Shown here: one piece after another, positions 1-9,762 of the stretch
Layout: every line of letters starts with the position of its first letter
Position numbering within the stretch: position 1 is the first letter of the stretch
Assembly (NCBI RefSeq): GCF_000233955.1
Contig: NZ_JH376591.1
Coordinates: 203,122 to 267,121 of the forward strand
Direction: 5' to 3'
Length of the DNA stretch: 64,000 nt
Source of the DNA: Paraprevotella clara YIT 11840
GTDB taxonomy: Bacteria > Bacteroidota > Bacteroidia > Bacteroidales > Bacteroidaceae
The notes under the pieces: model-generated
The model's database searches: none
What the model saw: the letters and a program-made list of their open reading frames with translations, nothing else
Told to the model about the DNA's origin: nothing
Made by a program: the position numbers and the translations under genes

Positions 1-35
1 TGTGAAATCTTTTGTTGATTAAAAATGGAAATACG

Positions 36-2447
36 ATGAAAAGATTGACAAAGGGATTCTTATCCTTTATTATGATGGCATCTTATGCGCTCGGTATGGG
101 CGCACAAGATGCCATTGTCGTTCCGGCGGACGAGATACCTTCATCGCTAAGGGATGCTGCGTCGTTGAAGTTGACCGGTACGTGGGGGACTTCTGCTTTT
201 GCCGAATTGAAGATGGCATTGGGTACGAATGCGATTGGAGGTTCCAATATGGTGCTGACCCGAGTGGATATGGGAGAAGCCGTGATTGAAGACGGAACTT
301 CTTGGTATGTGAGTGCCGGATTTACTTCGAATGGGGTGTTCAGCAGTTGCAAGGCTCTGAAAGAAGTGGTGATGCCCGTTGCGGAAGAGGCGGCTCATTT
401 GGTTTCTATGGAAAAGGCTTTTGCTAACTGTAATGCTTTAGAGACGGTGGATCTGACGGGTTGCGTGAACGTATCTACATTCAGCAATGCTTTTTATGCT
501 TGTGAGAGCCTGAAAGGGGCTGACCTTTCTACTAATGTAGCAGCGGTGAAAAGTAATGCTTGGGCTTCGGCATTTGAAGCTTGTACGGCTTTGGCACAGG
601 TGAAGTTGCCCGCCGGATTTGTAACTACTTCTAAGGTCTTTTCCGGTTGTGTGGCTTTGCAGGAGATAGATTGGAGTGCATGTACGGCAACCGAAGTGCC
701 GGTCTTCTATGCAGATATGTGGGACGGAGTAGAACTGTCCGGCGTGACTTTGAAATTGAACCATCCACAGTATGTGCTTTTTAAAACGGATGAGGGATGG
801 AGTCAGTTGAACCTATTGGATTTGAATCCTGAACCGTCTACGGAATTTACTGTGGATGCGTCCGACATTCCGTCTTCGTTAAAAAAAGCCACGGCCGTGA
901 CTCTGACAGGAACATGGGACAGCAACGCTTTTAATCTGCTGTGTATGGCGATGATGGATAATCCTGCTTTCGGTACCAGTGAGAATACGGTGTTGCAAAA
1001 AGTGGACATGAGTGCGGCCTGGATTGCAGAAGGTACGTCATTGCGCTGGCAAGGCTTGTCTGCGTATGGTATCTTCCGTAACTTCAAGGCTTTGAAGGAA
1101 GTGAAGATGCCGGTGGCGGAAGAAGCTGCACACTTTACGGATTTCGGAATGGCATTTCAAAACTGTGATCAGTTGGTTACGATAGACCTGAGCGGTTGTG
1201 CCGGACTGGTTTCTCTGGAGAAAGCCTTCCAGGGATGCACTTCTTTGGAGAAAGTGGATTTGTCCTCTTCTTCCCATCTGGAATCGGTGGATGATGCCTT
1301 TGAGTCATGTGAGGCGTTGACCACGGTAATATTGCCGGAGGTTTTCCCCATGGGAAAGAATACTTTTGCTTATTGTTCCGCTTTGAAAGACGTTGATTGG
1401 ACGGCTTTTGCCGGGACAGAGGTTCCCGAGATGAGCAAAACTTTCTTTATGGGGATTGATGACCTGAAGGCCGTGACGCTCTCGTTGAAATATGAAGCTT
1501 ATAAGTTGTTCTCGGCCGATGAGGACTGGAGCGAACTGAATCTCTACAACACGGAACCGGAGAAGGTGACGGACTTCGTAGTGGACGCTTCGGATATCCC
1601 GTCGAGCCTGAAGAAGGCCGTGACGGTTACGTTGACTGGAGAATGGGATAGCGATGCATTCAATCTGCTTTCTATGGCATTGGGGAATAACGGAGGACTT
1701 TTTGTCACGACGAATGCCACATTGGTTACTTTGGATATGAGCCGGATTAAGGTTGCGGAGAATACTCCACTTTGGAGACAGGGACTTAAGGAATATGGTA
1801 TCTTTAATAACTGTACGGCATTGGAGAAAGTGATAATGCCAACAGCAGAAGAAGCGGGACATTTCACGAAACTGAATAAGGCTTTCGAGGGCTGTACAGC
1901 ATTGAGGGATATCGACCTGAGCCTCTTGACTGGGGCAACAGACATCGAGGCGGCTTTCAAGGGAACAGCCATAGAGAAAGCAGACCTGAGCGGCTGTACG
2001 TCGTTAGGCAGTACGGTGAGTGCGTTTGAAGGATGTGCGGCCTTACAGGAGGTGATTCTTCCGTCTTGTTTTGTGCCGGCAAATTATACGTTTGCCGACT
2101 GTACCGGACTGAAGCTCATTGATTATACGGCTTATACCGATACGCAAGATGTACCGGCTGTTAAAAACAACACGTTTAGCGGTATTGATGATTTGAAGTC
2201 GGTCACATTGAAAGTGAACGACCGAAATCATGAACTGTTCGAGGCTCATAAAATATGGTCGGAATTCGATATAGAATATGATACTAGCGGCGTTTTGGGG
2301 ATGAAGGTTAATGACAAGACAAAGCCGATTACGGTTTATACCGTAGATGGACGCTACGTGGGTACGTATGTTCCCGAAACGGATTGGCAGGTAAGTTTGC
2401 CACGTGGTGTGTACATTGTAAACGGTAAGAAGATGATGAAAAAATAA
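36..2447 (+). CDS. BspA-like leucine-rich repeat surface protein with three internal repeats
   Basis: About 803 residues. I start at the ATG at 36, eight codons inside the longest frame, because it opens a clear signal peptide (MKRLTKGF, hydrophobic stretch, AQD). Three homologous units of about 240 residues begin near nt 117, 853 and 1581, each opening with an (A/S)(D/E)IPSSL motif followed by a TLTGxW block. Each contains BspA/LRR_5-type repeats of the form ALExVDLSGC or F.GCxALxxV. The last 25 residues (LPRGVYIVNGKK followed by MMKK) resemble the C-terminal tail of Bacteroidales secreted proteins. BspA-type proteins in oral Bacteroidetes act in adhesion; that role here is inference. A bidirectional hairpin lies just downstream. 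Confidence 0.85.
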   Translation: MKRLTKGFLSFIMMASYALGMGAQDAIVVPADEIPSSLRDAASLKLTGTWGTSAFAELKMALGTNAIGGSNMVLTRVDMGEAVIEDGTSWYVSAGFTSNGVFSSCKALKEVVMPVAEEAAHLVSMEKAFANCNALETVDLTGCVNVSTFSNAFYACESLKGADLSTNVAAVKSNAWASAFEACTALAQVKLPAGFVTTSKVFSGCVALQEIDWSACTATEVPVFYADMWDGVELSGVTLKLNHPQYVLFKTDEGWSQLNLLDLNPEPSTEFTVDASDIPSSLKKATAVTLTGTWDSNAFNLLCMAMMDNPAFGTSENTVLQKVDMSAAWIAEGTSLRWQGLSAYGIFRNFKALKEVKMPVAEEAAHFTDFGMAFQNCDQLVTIDLSGCAGLVSLEKAFQGCTSLEKVDLSSSSHLESVDDAFESCEALTTVILPEVFPMGKNTFAYCSALKDVDWTAFAGTEVPEMSKTFFMGIDDLKAVTLSLKYEAYKLFSADEDWSELNLYNTEPEKVTDFVVDASDIPSSLKKAVTVTLTGEWDSDAFNLLSMALGNNGGLFVTTNATLVTLDMSRIKVAENTPLWRQGLKEYGIFNNCTALEKVIMPTAEEAGHFTKLNKAFEGCTALRDIDLSLLTGATDIEAAFKGTAIEKADLSGCTSLGSTVSAFEGCAALQEVILPSCFVPANYTFADCTGLKLIDYTAYTDTQDVPAVKNNTFSGIDDLKSVTLKVNDRNHELFEAHKIWSEFDIEYDTSGVLGMKVNDKTKPITVYTVDGRYVGTYVPETDWQVSLPRGVYIVNGKKMMKK

Positions 2448-2464
2448 GAAAATATTTCGTATGT

Positions 2465-2496
2465 AAAAAGAGCCGGATTTATCTGGCTCTTTTTTT
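2465..2496. terminator. bidirectional intrinsic terminator
   Basis: AAAAAGAGCC pairs with GGCTCTTTTTT around a short loop. It can end both the BspA-like gene (plus) and the convergent flippase gene (minus). The stop codon of the flippase (2479-2481) lies inside the loop. Confidence 0.8.
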
Positions 2497-3954
2497 ATTC
2501 AATAAGTAGCTGATACATTCCTTGAATGTGACAGAACCGAACAACCACATCAGTCCTCCATAAAGCAAGGCGGCTATGAAGATTTTCAGCCCCAACAGCA
2601 AGTAAATATTTTCTATAGGTGAGGTGACGAAAGCCGTAACAACCATTGCCAATGCGGCCAGTGCTGCATAAGGAAACAAATCGAGGACGGCTTCCCATAG
2701 GCGTAATCCGATTTCGCGGTGGACGAAATAAAACCATATCGTAAGCCATGCGATATTGATGGCTGTATAGACACATACCATGGTATGGATGCCATAGGGG
2801 TAAGAAAAGAATATGGCACTAATCTGTGTCAAGCCCATTCCGACGGTGTTCCATAGCACTAAGTCCGAGCGCTCTTTGGTGATGACCAGGTTGGCACATA
2901 GATATTGTATAGGTACGGTGAACGCACCGGCGCACAGGATCTGCATGAGGGGTACGCAATCTAACCATTTCTCTGTGACGGTGATGAGGATAAGTTCACG
3001 CGAAATCAAGGCTAATCCGAAGAGGGCGGGAAAAACCATGAAGGCATTGAAACGTAGCATTTTACGGAAAACCCGCTTATGGCGCTCTCGTTCCGTTTCC
3101 ACATTACGCAGTACGGGTTGGGCAACGTCTTTTATGGTGCCAAGCACCATTGTGCTTACCATACTGGTCCATTTGTTAGCTTGGTTGTAAAGTCCTACGT
3201 CGTGTACAGCATAGAAACGTCCTAACATGACAGATAAGATATTACCGTTGATATTGTTGCAAATGTCGTTGGCCAGCAGCTTACTGCTGAAACCGAACAT
3301 TTCTTTTAACGGATGGAAAGATACCGGTAAAGTGGGACGCCATTTTGAGAAATACCAGAAAAGGATGGTGTTGCAAGTTGTGAAAGCTATACCTTGGGTG
3401 GCCAAGCCCCAGTATGCGTAACCCTTCAAGGCCATAGTGAGGCCGATGGTGCTGGACGTAGTGAGGCTGATCACTGTGATAATCGCTTTCTGCTTGACTT
3501 GCAATGTACGGAATAGGTATGCGTAATGCGCAGTGCCTAAACTGGCAATCACGAAGCCAAGGAACGAGAAACGTGCCAATGGGGTAAGTTCGGACAAGTC
3601 TTGATTAGCCGCAGCATCTGAGTGCTGGTAAAATTCCGTAATTAAGGGTGCTAGGAAGAATAGTAACAAGTACATGACACAACTGGTTCCTACGTTAAAC
3701 CAGAATACGGCGTTGTAGTCTTCATGTACGATTTCTCTTCGATTGGCCAAAGCTGTGCGGAAACCGCTGTCCTGCAATACGGAAGCAATTTGTGAGAAAA
3801 CGGTTAGCAAACCCACCATACCATAATCCGACGGTGAGAGAATGCGGGCAAGAAAGATACCGAACAAAGTACCTAATACCAATTGTGCCCCATTACTGAT
3901 GGTGCCCCACATCAGGCCTTTTGCTGTCTTTTCTTTGAGCGTCTTTTCTGGCAT
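2479..3954 (-). CDS. Oligosaccharide/lipopolysaccharide flippase (Wzx/MATE-like)
   Basis: 491 residues with about a dozen hydrophobic segments and the N-terminal pattern GLMWGTISNGAQLVLG ... LARILSPSDYGMVGL, typical of WzxC-like members of the MVF/MATE polysaccharide-transporter superfamily. Such proteins flip lipid-linked glycan units across the inner membrane. It follows the glycosyltransferase-like gene by one base, so the two are almost certainly co-transcribed and probably serve one surface-glycan pathway. No other polysaccharide genes are adjacent, so the glycan is unknown. Confidence 0.88.
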   Translation of the reverse strand: MPEKTLKEKTAKGLMWGTISNGAQLVLGTLFGIFLARILSPSDYGMVGLLTVFSQIASVLQDSGFRTALANRREIVHEDYNAVFWFNVGTSCVMYLLLFFLAPLITEFYQHSDAAANQDLSELTPLARFSFLGFVIASLGTAHYAYLFRTLQVKQKAIITVISLTTSSTIGLTMALKGYAYWGLATQGIAFTTCNTILFWYFSKWRPTLPVSFHPLKEMFGFSSKLLANDICNNINGNILSVMLGRFYAVHDVGLYNQANKWTSMVSTMVLGTIKDVAQPVLRNVETERERHKRVFRKMLRFNAFMVFPALFGLALISRELILITVTEKWLDCVPLMQILCAGAFTVPIQYLCANLVITKERSDLVLWNTVGMGLTQISAIFFSYPYGIHTMVCVYTAINIAWLTIWFYFVHREIGLRLWEAVLDLFPYAALAALAMVVTAFVTSPIENIYLLLGLKIFIAALLYGGLMWLFGSVTFKECISYLLNKKRAR

Positions 3955-3955
3955 A

Positions 3956-4972
3956 TCAATGAGTTGGGTGGTATTTGAGTTTCTCTTTCAGAGTAAGGAT
4001 GAAATCACATGCTTTTTTCCCCCAGCCGATGTGCGGAATACCGCAGTATGTTCCTGCTTTTGCCCAAAAACGTTGTTCGTCGAGGATTCCTTTGTCTCGT
4101 TCGAGTATCCGGTATAGTCGATATAATCCGAATTTCTTCTCGGACGGTAAGTGCCATACGGACAGTTTTTCATCGCCAGGCGACACATTATTATATATCG
4201 GAGTGGTCCAAAGACGTTTTACATAGCGGTTGGCTGTGGCATAACGCAGATGTAGGCGTTCGGCCAAAACACTGAAGATATGAGCCTCTTCGTGGAGGCG
4301 TGCCGTATCGGCCGGCAAGTTGAAGTTAAATTGCCATACAACCGGAAATTCCCGATTGACGCCGTGCACAGCGTCAGTTCTTAAGCCGATGAATTCTCCT
4401 CCGTAATATGCCATAGGAGAAGAAGGGCGTTCGCCATAGCATGACGTGTAGAATTCCTCCATTTGTGCTAATGTGGTACCGTTGATGGAGAATCCCTGAG
4501 GACAGCCCAAGTCATATAGGGCACTACCATCTGTGCGTATGCTTTGGAAGAGGCTGTGCAGTGGCGTGCGGCATAAGCAGTCCGCATCACAGACCAACAA
4601 CGTGTCGCCAGGTTGCATGCGTCTCTCCATTTCCTTGAAGATGTCGTATACATAGAATTGGTTCATCCAGGCTTTGTACCATCCTTTTGGGGGACGGTTC
4701 CGGTAGGGGAGGGTGACGACTTCCGTTCTCGTCCTTTGGAACAGTTCCGTAAGAAATGGCGGAAGCTGGTCTGCTTCAAGGTTGGTGAAGAATAACAGTT
4801 CGGCTTCCGGGTTATAATGCCGGAAAGTGGTGAAAAATGGTACTTGTATCTGCATATACACAGAATGGAGCAGAGCAGAGTCACCTCTTCCGCCTGCTTG
4901 CGGATAGTAACTGGCTTCCTCGTGTGACTCGCGGTAAAACCACGTAGCGATGTAATTTTTAAACGGCTTCAT
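3956..4972 (-). CDS. Glycosyltransferase-like protein (GT-A type, DxD)
   Basis: 338 residues without a signal peptide. A DADCL segment following LLVCDAD looks like the DxD metal/nucleotide-sugar site of GT-A enzymes, preceded by KAWMNQFYVYDIF. The rest has an EEAHIFSVLAERL segment and a basic C-terminus. I cannot assign a CAZy family by eye. It is the first gene of a two-gene unit with the flippase, which favours a role in surface glycan assembly. Acceptor and donor are unknown. Confidence 0.65.
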   Translation of the reverse strand: MKPFKNYIATWFYRESHEEASYYPQAGGRGDSALLHSVYMQIQVPFFTTFRHYNPEAELLFFTNLEADQLPPFLTELFQRTRTEVVTLPYRNRPPKGWYKAWMNQFYVYDIFKEMERRMQPGDTLLVCDADCLCRTPLHSLFQSIRTDGSALYDLGCPQGFSINGTTLAQMEEFYTSCYGERPSSPMAYYGGEFIGLRTDAVHGVNREFPVVWQFNFNLPADTARLHEEAHIFSVLAERLHLRYATANRYVKRLWTTPIYNNVSPGDEKLSVWHLPSEKKFGLYRLYRILERDKGILDEQRFWAKAGTYCGIPHIGWGKKACDFILTLKEKLKYHPTH

Positions 4973-5131
4973 GCACAGTCTTTATGAAAAACATACAGCT
5001 AAGATAAGGCTTTATTTGCGTATAAGCCCTAAAAAGGTGGATAATATTTAATAGTAATGTCTTTTTTCTCGCTATTTCTATGCTATTCAACATGTTTTTC
5101 TTAAATAGATGAAAATGTTCTTTCTCTTGGC

Positions 5132-5162
5132 TTTGCTATACCGGAAAATATGTCTACTTTTA
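5132..5162 (+). promoter_or_regulatory. predicted promoter of the V-ATPase operon
   Basis: Bacteroidetes-type promoter: TTTG at 5132-5135, 19-nt spacer, TACTTTTA at 5155-5162 (consensus TAnnTTTG, last base off). Start of transcription would fall about 40 nt before the subunit E start codon. Confidence 0.55.
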
Positions 5163-5206
5163 GTGCACAAAATAAAAAATAGCGAATAGATAAACGGAGA
5201 AATACA

Positions 5207-5794
5207 ATGGAAAAGATTCAAGAATTGACCGATAAGCTTTATCGCGAAGGGGTGGAAAAAGGGAATGCCGAAGGTATGCGCCTGGTGGAAAAAGCAAAGG
5301 CCGAAGCCGATAAATTAGTGGCGGATGCTCGAAAAGAGGCGGATGAAATCGTGGATAAGGCGCGTAAGCAGGCTCAGGAGCTGGATGCCAATACGAAATC
5401 AGAATTGAAACTGTATGCGGGGCAGGCTTTGAATGCATTGAAATCGGAGATTGTGAATGTCGTTTCCGACAAACTGGTAAAGGATACGGTGAAGGAGCTT
5501 ATGGGCAATAAGGATTTCATGGGTAACTTTATGGTGGCTGTGGCCAAGAATTGGGCTTCGGGCGAAGATTTGGTGATTTCCGCTTCGGATGCCGACGGGC
5601 TTACCGCTTACTTCCGTGCCCATGCGAAAGACTTGTTGGATAAAGGAGTGAAGATAGAGAAAGTGAACGGAAAAGCGGCCGCGTTTTCGGTATCTCCGTC
5701 CGACGGTTCTTATAAGGTGAATTTCGGTGAAGAGGAATTTGCAGCTTATTTCAAGGAATTCCTCCGTCCGAAGTTGGTAGAAATGCTTTTCTAA
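5207..5794 (+). CDS. atpE: V-type ATP synthase subunit E
   Basis: 195 residues. The first 70 are a long charged helix (EKAKAEADKLVADARKEADE) expected to form the peripheral stalk, followed by a globular C-terminal part ending in YFKEFLRPKLVEMLF. Subunit E links the catalytic head to the membrane subunit I. It opens the operon E-DUF2764-A-B-D-I-K. The usual partner of E in the stalk (subunit G/H) is not encoded in the cluster. Confidence 0.88.
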   Translation: MEKIQELTDKLYREGVEKGNAEGMRLVEKAKAEADKLVADARKEADEIVDKARKQAQELDANTKSELKLYAGQALNALKSEIVNVVSDKLVKDTVKELMGNKDFMGNFMVAVAKNWASGEDLVISASDADGLTAYFRAHAKDLLDKGVKIEKVNGKAAAFSVSPSDGSYKVNFGEEEFAAYFKEFLRPKLVEMLF

Positions 5795-5804
5795 ATCCAT
5801 CTGC

Positions 5805-6647
5805 ATGAAAAATTATTATGGTTTGGTGGCAAGTATGCCCGATGTGTCTCCCGATGATGCCAAACTGAATTTTACGGTGGCAGACTTCAAAGAGGACTAT
5901 TGGCCGCAACTTTCCGAGACAGATAAAAAGTTGGTGGCTTTGTTTTTCTTGCGTTATGACCATCGCAATTTGTTGGCATGGTTGGCCGAAGGAGACGGGG
6001 CGGCGTTCGACGAACGGGCGATGTTTCCGCGTGAAGCGTGGCCCGAAGCTATGGAGAAGGTGAAGACCGGTGATGAGCAAGGCCGTGTGTTGCCTGCTTA
6101 TTTTTACGAGTTCATGGCAGAGTATGCTTCCTTGAAAGAAGTACAGGAACGCTTGCCGGAAGATGTCCTTTTGGCGGCATATTATCGTTATGCGGGCACG
6201 TTCAAGAATCGTTTTACAGCGGATTGGTTTGCATTCAACCGGAATGTGAACAATATCCTGATAGCCCTTACGGCCCGGAAGTATGGATTCAATCCGGCCT
6301 TTTATTTGGTAGGCGACGATGTAGTGACGAAAGCTTTGGCCGTTTCGGGAGCACGGGATTTCGGTTTGGGTACGGAACTGGATTATATGGACGATGTGAT
6401 ACGCATCCATGAGATGTCCGACCCGGTAGAGAAAGAACGTAAACTGGATTTGTTGAAATGGGAATGGTTGGAAGATAGGACTTTCTTCTGTTATTTTTCA
6501 GTAGAACGCCTGTTTGCCTTTCTCATTAAGCTGGACATCATAGAGCGGTGGACGCATATCGACAAGGAGCGGGGCGGGAAAGTCTTCCGCAGTCTGGTGG
6601 AGCAGTTGAAGAACGAGGTGGAGATTCCCCAAGAATTTAAGAAATAA
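5805..6647 (+). CDS. DUF2764 family protein of V-ATPase operon
   Basis: 280 residues, starting MKNYYGLVASMPDVSPDD, a typical DUF2764 opening. It is soluble, mostly helical and acidic, with no signal peptide. It sits 10 nt after subunit E and 17 nt before subunit A, where many operons encode subunit C (the central-stalk socket). DUF2764 proteins are known from Bacteroidetes and spirochaete V-ATPase clusters. My inference is that it takes the place of subunit C, since no other candidate exists in the cluster. Confidence 0.85.
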   Translation: MKNYYGLVASMPDVSPDDAKLNFTVADFKEDYWPQLSETDKKLVALFFLRYDHRNLLAWLAEGDGAAFDERAMFPREAWPEAMEKVKTGDEQGRVLPAYFYEFMAEYASLKEVQERLPEDVLLAAYYRYAGTFKNRFTADWFAFNRNVNNILIALTARKYGFNPAFYLVGDDVVTKALAVSGARDFGLGTELDYMDDVIRIHEMSDPVEKERKLDLLKWEWLEDRTFFCYFSVERLFAFLIKLDIIERWTHIDKERGGKVFRSLVEQLKNEVEIPQEFKK

Positions 6648-6664
6648 AAAAAGAAAATAATGAT

Positions 6665-8416
6665 ATGGCAACAAGAGGTACAGTGATTGGAGTCATCTCC
6701 AATATCGTGACCATTCAAGTGGACGGCCCGGTGGCGCAGAATGAGATCTGCTACATCACGACAGGCGGAGACCGTCTGATGGCCGAAGTGATTAAGGTGG
6801 TCGGTAGGAACGCATACGTGCAGGTGTTTGAAAGCACCCGGGGTATGAAAGTCGGAGCTGAGGCTGAATTTACCGGGCACATGCTCGAGGTGACGCTGGG
6901 GCCGGGTATGCTTTCCAAGAACTACGACGGTTTGCAGAACGACTTGGACAAGATGGAGGGAGTATTCCTGCGTCGCGGACAGTACACTTATCCGTTGGAT
7001 AAAGACAAAAAATGGCATTTTAAGCCCATTGCGAAACCCGGAGACAAGGTTGGGGCTTCCGCTTGGTTGGGCGAGGTGGAGGAAAACTACCAGCCCCTGA
7101 AAATCATGGCACCGATAGCCATGGAGGGGATGGCTACGGTGAAAAGCATCGTTCCGGAAGGCGACTACTTGTGCGAAGACACGATAGCCGTGTTGACGGG
7201 AGAGGACGGTGAGGACATTGCCGTAACCATGGTGCAGAAATGGCCGGTGAAAGTGGCCATGACCAATTATAAGGAAAAGCCGCGTCCTTTCAAACTGTTG
7301 GAGACGGGCGTACGTACCATTGATACGATGAATCCTATTGTAGAGGGTGGCACGGGATTTATTCCGGGGCCGTTCGGTACGGGCAAGACGGTGCTTCAGC
7401 ACGCCATCTCCAAGCAGGCCGAGGCCGATATCGTGATCATTGCCGCCTGCGGGGAGCGTGCCAACGAGGTGGTGGAGATCTTTACGGAGTTCCCCGAACT
7501 GGTGGACCCGCATACGGGACGCAAGTTGATGGAACGTACCATCATTATCGCCAACACGTCCAACATGCCTGTGGCTGCCCGTGAGGCATCGGTATATACG
7601 GCCATGACGATTGCCGAGTTCTATCGTTCCATGGGATTGCGTGTCCTCTTGATGGCCGATTCCACTTCACGTTGGGCACAGGCTTTGCGCGAGATGTCCA
7701 ACCGTATGGAGGAACTGCCGGGACCGGATGCCTTCCCGATGGATTTGTCCGCTATCATTTCCAACTTCTACGGTCGTGCAGGCTATGTGTACTTGAACAA
7801 CGGCGAAGTGGGCTCCATTACGTTCATCGGTACGGTGTCGCCGGCCGGCGGTAACTTGAAGGAACCGGTGACGGAAAATACAAAGAAGGTGGCGCGTTGC
7901 TTTTATGCGTTGGAGCAGGACCGTGCGGACAAGAAACGTTATCCGGCCGTGAACCCGATAGATTCTTATTCCAAGTATATCGAATATCCCGAGTTTGAAG
8001 AATATATATCGAAGCGCATTAATGGCGAATGGACAGCGAAAGTGAACGAACTCAAGACACGCCTTTTGAGAGGAAAGGAGATTGCCGAGCAGATTAATAT
8101 CTTGGGTGACGATGGCGTACCTGTGGAGTATCACGTGATATTCTGGAAGTCGGAAGTCATCGACTACGTGATTCTGCAGCAGGATGCTTTCGACGAGGTG
8201 GATGCCGTGACACCGATGGAACGGCAAGAAGACATCCTGAATCTGGTGGTGGACATTTGCCGTGCCGAGTACAAGTTCGACGGTTTCCTTGAAGTCATGG
8301 ATTATTTCAAGAAACTCATCAACCTGTGTAAGCAGATGAACTACGCGGAATTCAAGAGTGAGAAGTTCGAAGACTATAAACGCCAGATTCGTGAGATGGT
8401 GGCGGAAAGGCAATAA
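6665..8416 (+). CDS. atpA: V-type ATP synthase catalytic subunit A
   Basis: 583 residues, the normal length for a V-ATPase A subunit. The Walker A motif GPFGTGKT is at residues 235-242, with the catalytic AACGERANEVVEIF region after it and a non-homologous bulge insert around 115-190 that separates A from F-type beta subunits. It hydrolyses or makes ATP in the cytoplasmic head. Third gene of the operon. Confidence 0.96.
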   Translation: MATRGTVIGVISNIVTIQVDGPVAQNEICYITTGGDRLMAEVIKVVGRNAYVQVFESTRGMKVGAEAEFTGHMLEVTLGPGMLSKNYDGLQNDLDKMEGVFLRRGQYTYPLDKDKKWHFKPIAKPGDKVGASAWLGEVEENYQPLKIMAPIAMEGMATVKSIVPEGDYLCEDTIAVLTGEDGEDIAVTMVQKWPVKVAMTNYKEKPRPFKLLETGVRTIDTMNPIVEGGTGFIPGPFGTGKTVLQHAISKQAEADIVIIAACGERANEVVEIFTEFPELVDPHTGRKLMERTIIIANTSNMPVAAREASVYTAMTIAEFYRSMGLRVLLMADSTSRWAQALREMSNRMEELPGPDAFPMDLSAIISNFYGRAGYVYLNNGEVGSITFIGTVSPAGGNLKEPVTENTKKVARCFYALEQDRADKKRYPAVNPIDSYSKYIEYPEFEEYISKRINGEWTAKVNELKTRLLRGKEIAEQINILGDDGVPVEYHVIFWKSEVIDYVILQQDAFDEVDAVTPMERQEDILNLVVDICRAEYKFDGFLEVMDYFKKLINLCKQMNYAEFKSEKFEDYKRQIREMVAERQ

Positions 8417-8431
8417 TTAATCAGGAAAGTT

Positions 8432-9751
8432 ATGGCAACAAAAGCATTTCAAAAGATATATACGAAGATCAGTCAAATCACGAAGGCCACTTGTACCTTG
8501 AAGGCTACGGGCGTGGGAGCCGACGAATTGGCTATGGTAGACGGCAAGCTGGCCCAGGTGGTGAAGATTGCCGGTGACGAAGTGACGCTGCAAGTTTTCG
8601 AGGGTACGGGCGGCATCCCTACGGATGCGGAAGTTGTGTTCATGGGCAAGGCACCCACCCTGAAAGTGAGTGAACAACTGGCTGGTCGCTTTTTCAATGC
8701 CTATGGCAATCCCATCGACGGAGGACCGGAAGTGGAAGGGGTGGAAGTGGAAATCGGCGGTCCGTCGGTGAATCCGGTGCGCCGCAAGCAGCCGTCCGAA
8801 CTGATTGCGACGGGTATTGCCGGTATCGACCTGAACAACACGTTGGTGTCCGGCCAGAAGATACCGTTCTTTGCCGACCCGGATCAACCTTTCAATCAGG
8901 TAATGGCCATGGTAGCCTTGCGTGCACAGACCGATAAGATTATTTTGGGCGGTATGGGAATGACGAACGACGACTATCTTTATTTCAAAAACGTGTTCTC
9001 GAATGCCGGTGCGCTCGACCGTATCGTCAGTTTCATGAATACGACCGAAGACCCTGCGGTGGAGCGTCTGTTGGTGCCCGACATGGCCTTGACGGCAGCC
9101 GAGTATTTCGCTGTGGAAAAGAATGAAAAGGTATTGGTGTTGCTCACCGACATGACTTCATACGCCGACTCGTTGGCCATCGTGTCCAACCGTATGGATC
9201 AGATTCCGTCGAAGGACTCCATGCCCGGTTCTTTGTATTCCGATTTGGCCAAGATTTACGAGAAAGCCGTACAATTCCCTTCGGGTGGTTCCATTACCAT
9301 TATCGCCGTGACAACGTTGAGCGGGGGCGACATCACGCATGCCGTGCCGGACAATACGGGATATATTACCGAAGGGCAGCTTTTCTTGCGTCGCGACAGC
9401 GATATCGGTAAGGTCATCGTGGACCCGTTCCGTTCGTTGTCCCGCCTGAAACAGTTGGTGGCCGGTAAGAAAACCCGTAAGGACCATCCTCAGGTGATGA
9501 ATGCGGCCGTACGTTTGTATGCGGATGCCGCCAACGCCAAGACCAAGATGGAAAACGGGTTCGACTTGACGGACTACGATAACCGTACGCTCTCTTTTGC
9601 CAAGGATTATGCAGACAAGCTGTTGGCCATCGACGTGAACCTGAATACGACGGAGATGCTCGATGTGACCTGGGGGCTGTTTGCCAAGTACTTCAAGCCC
9701 GAAGAGGTGAACATCAAGAAGGAACTGGTGGATGAGTTCTGGACGAAATAA
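8432..9751 (+). CDS. atpB: V-type ATP synthase non-catalytic subunit B
   Basis: 439 residues. It has the beta-barrel N-terminal domain, then an ATPase fold without a Walker A lysine motif (KIPFFADPDQPFNQ instead), as is normal for V-type B subunits. Conserved TDMTSYADSL and PSKDSMPGSLYSDL segments are clear family marks. It alternates with A in the hexameric head. It starts 15 nt after subunit A. Confidence 0.95.
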   Translation: MATKAFQKIYTKISQITKATCTLKATGVGADELAMVDGKLAQVVKIAGDEVTLQVFEGTGGIPTDAEVVFMGKAPTLKVSEQLAGRFFNAYGNPIDGGPEVEGVEVEIGGPSVNPVRRKQPSELIATGIAGIDLNNTLVSGQKIPFFADPDQPFNQVMAMVALRAQTDKIILGGMGMTNDDYLYFKNVFSNAGALDRIVSFMNTTEDPAVERLLVPDMALTAAEYFAVEKNEKVLVLLTDMTSYADSLAIVSNRMDQIPSKDSMPGSLYSDLAKIYEKAVQFPSGGSITIIAVTTLSGGDITHAVPDNTGYITEGQLFLRRDSDIGKVIVDPFRSLSRLKQLVAGKKTRKDHPQVMNAAVRLYADAANAKTKMENGFDLTDYDNRTLSFAKDYADKLLAIDVNLNTTEMLDVTWGLFAKYFKPEEVNIKKELVDEFWTK

Positions 9752-9762
9752 ATCGGAGGGAT

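Noticed and set aside
7667..8413. 248-residue open frame opposite V-ATPase subunit A
   Set aside because: Pure shadow of a clearly coding, motif-bearing gene; its His-rich composition is typical of an antisense frame of a biased gene.
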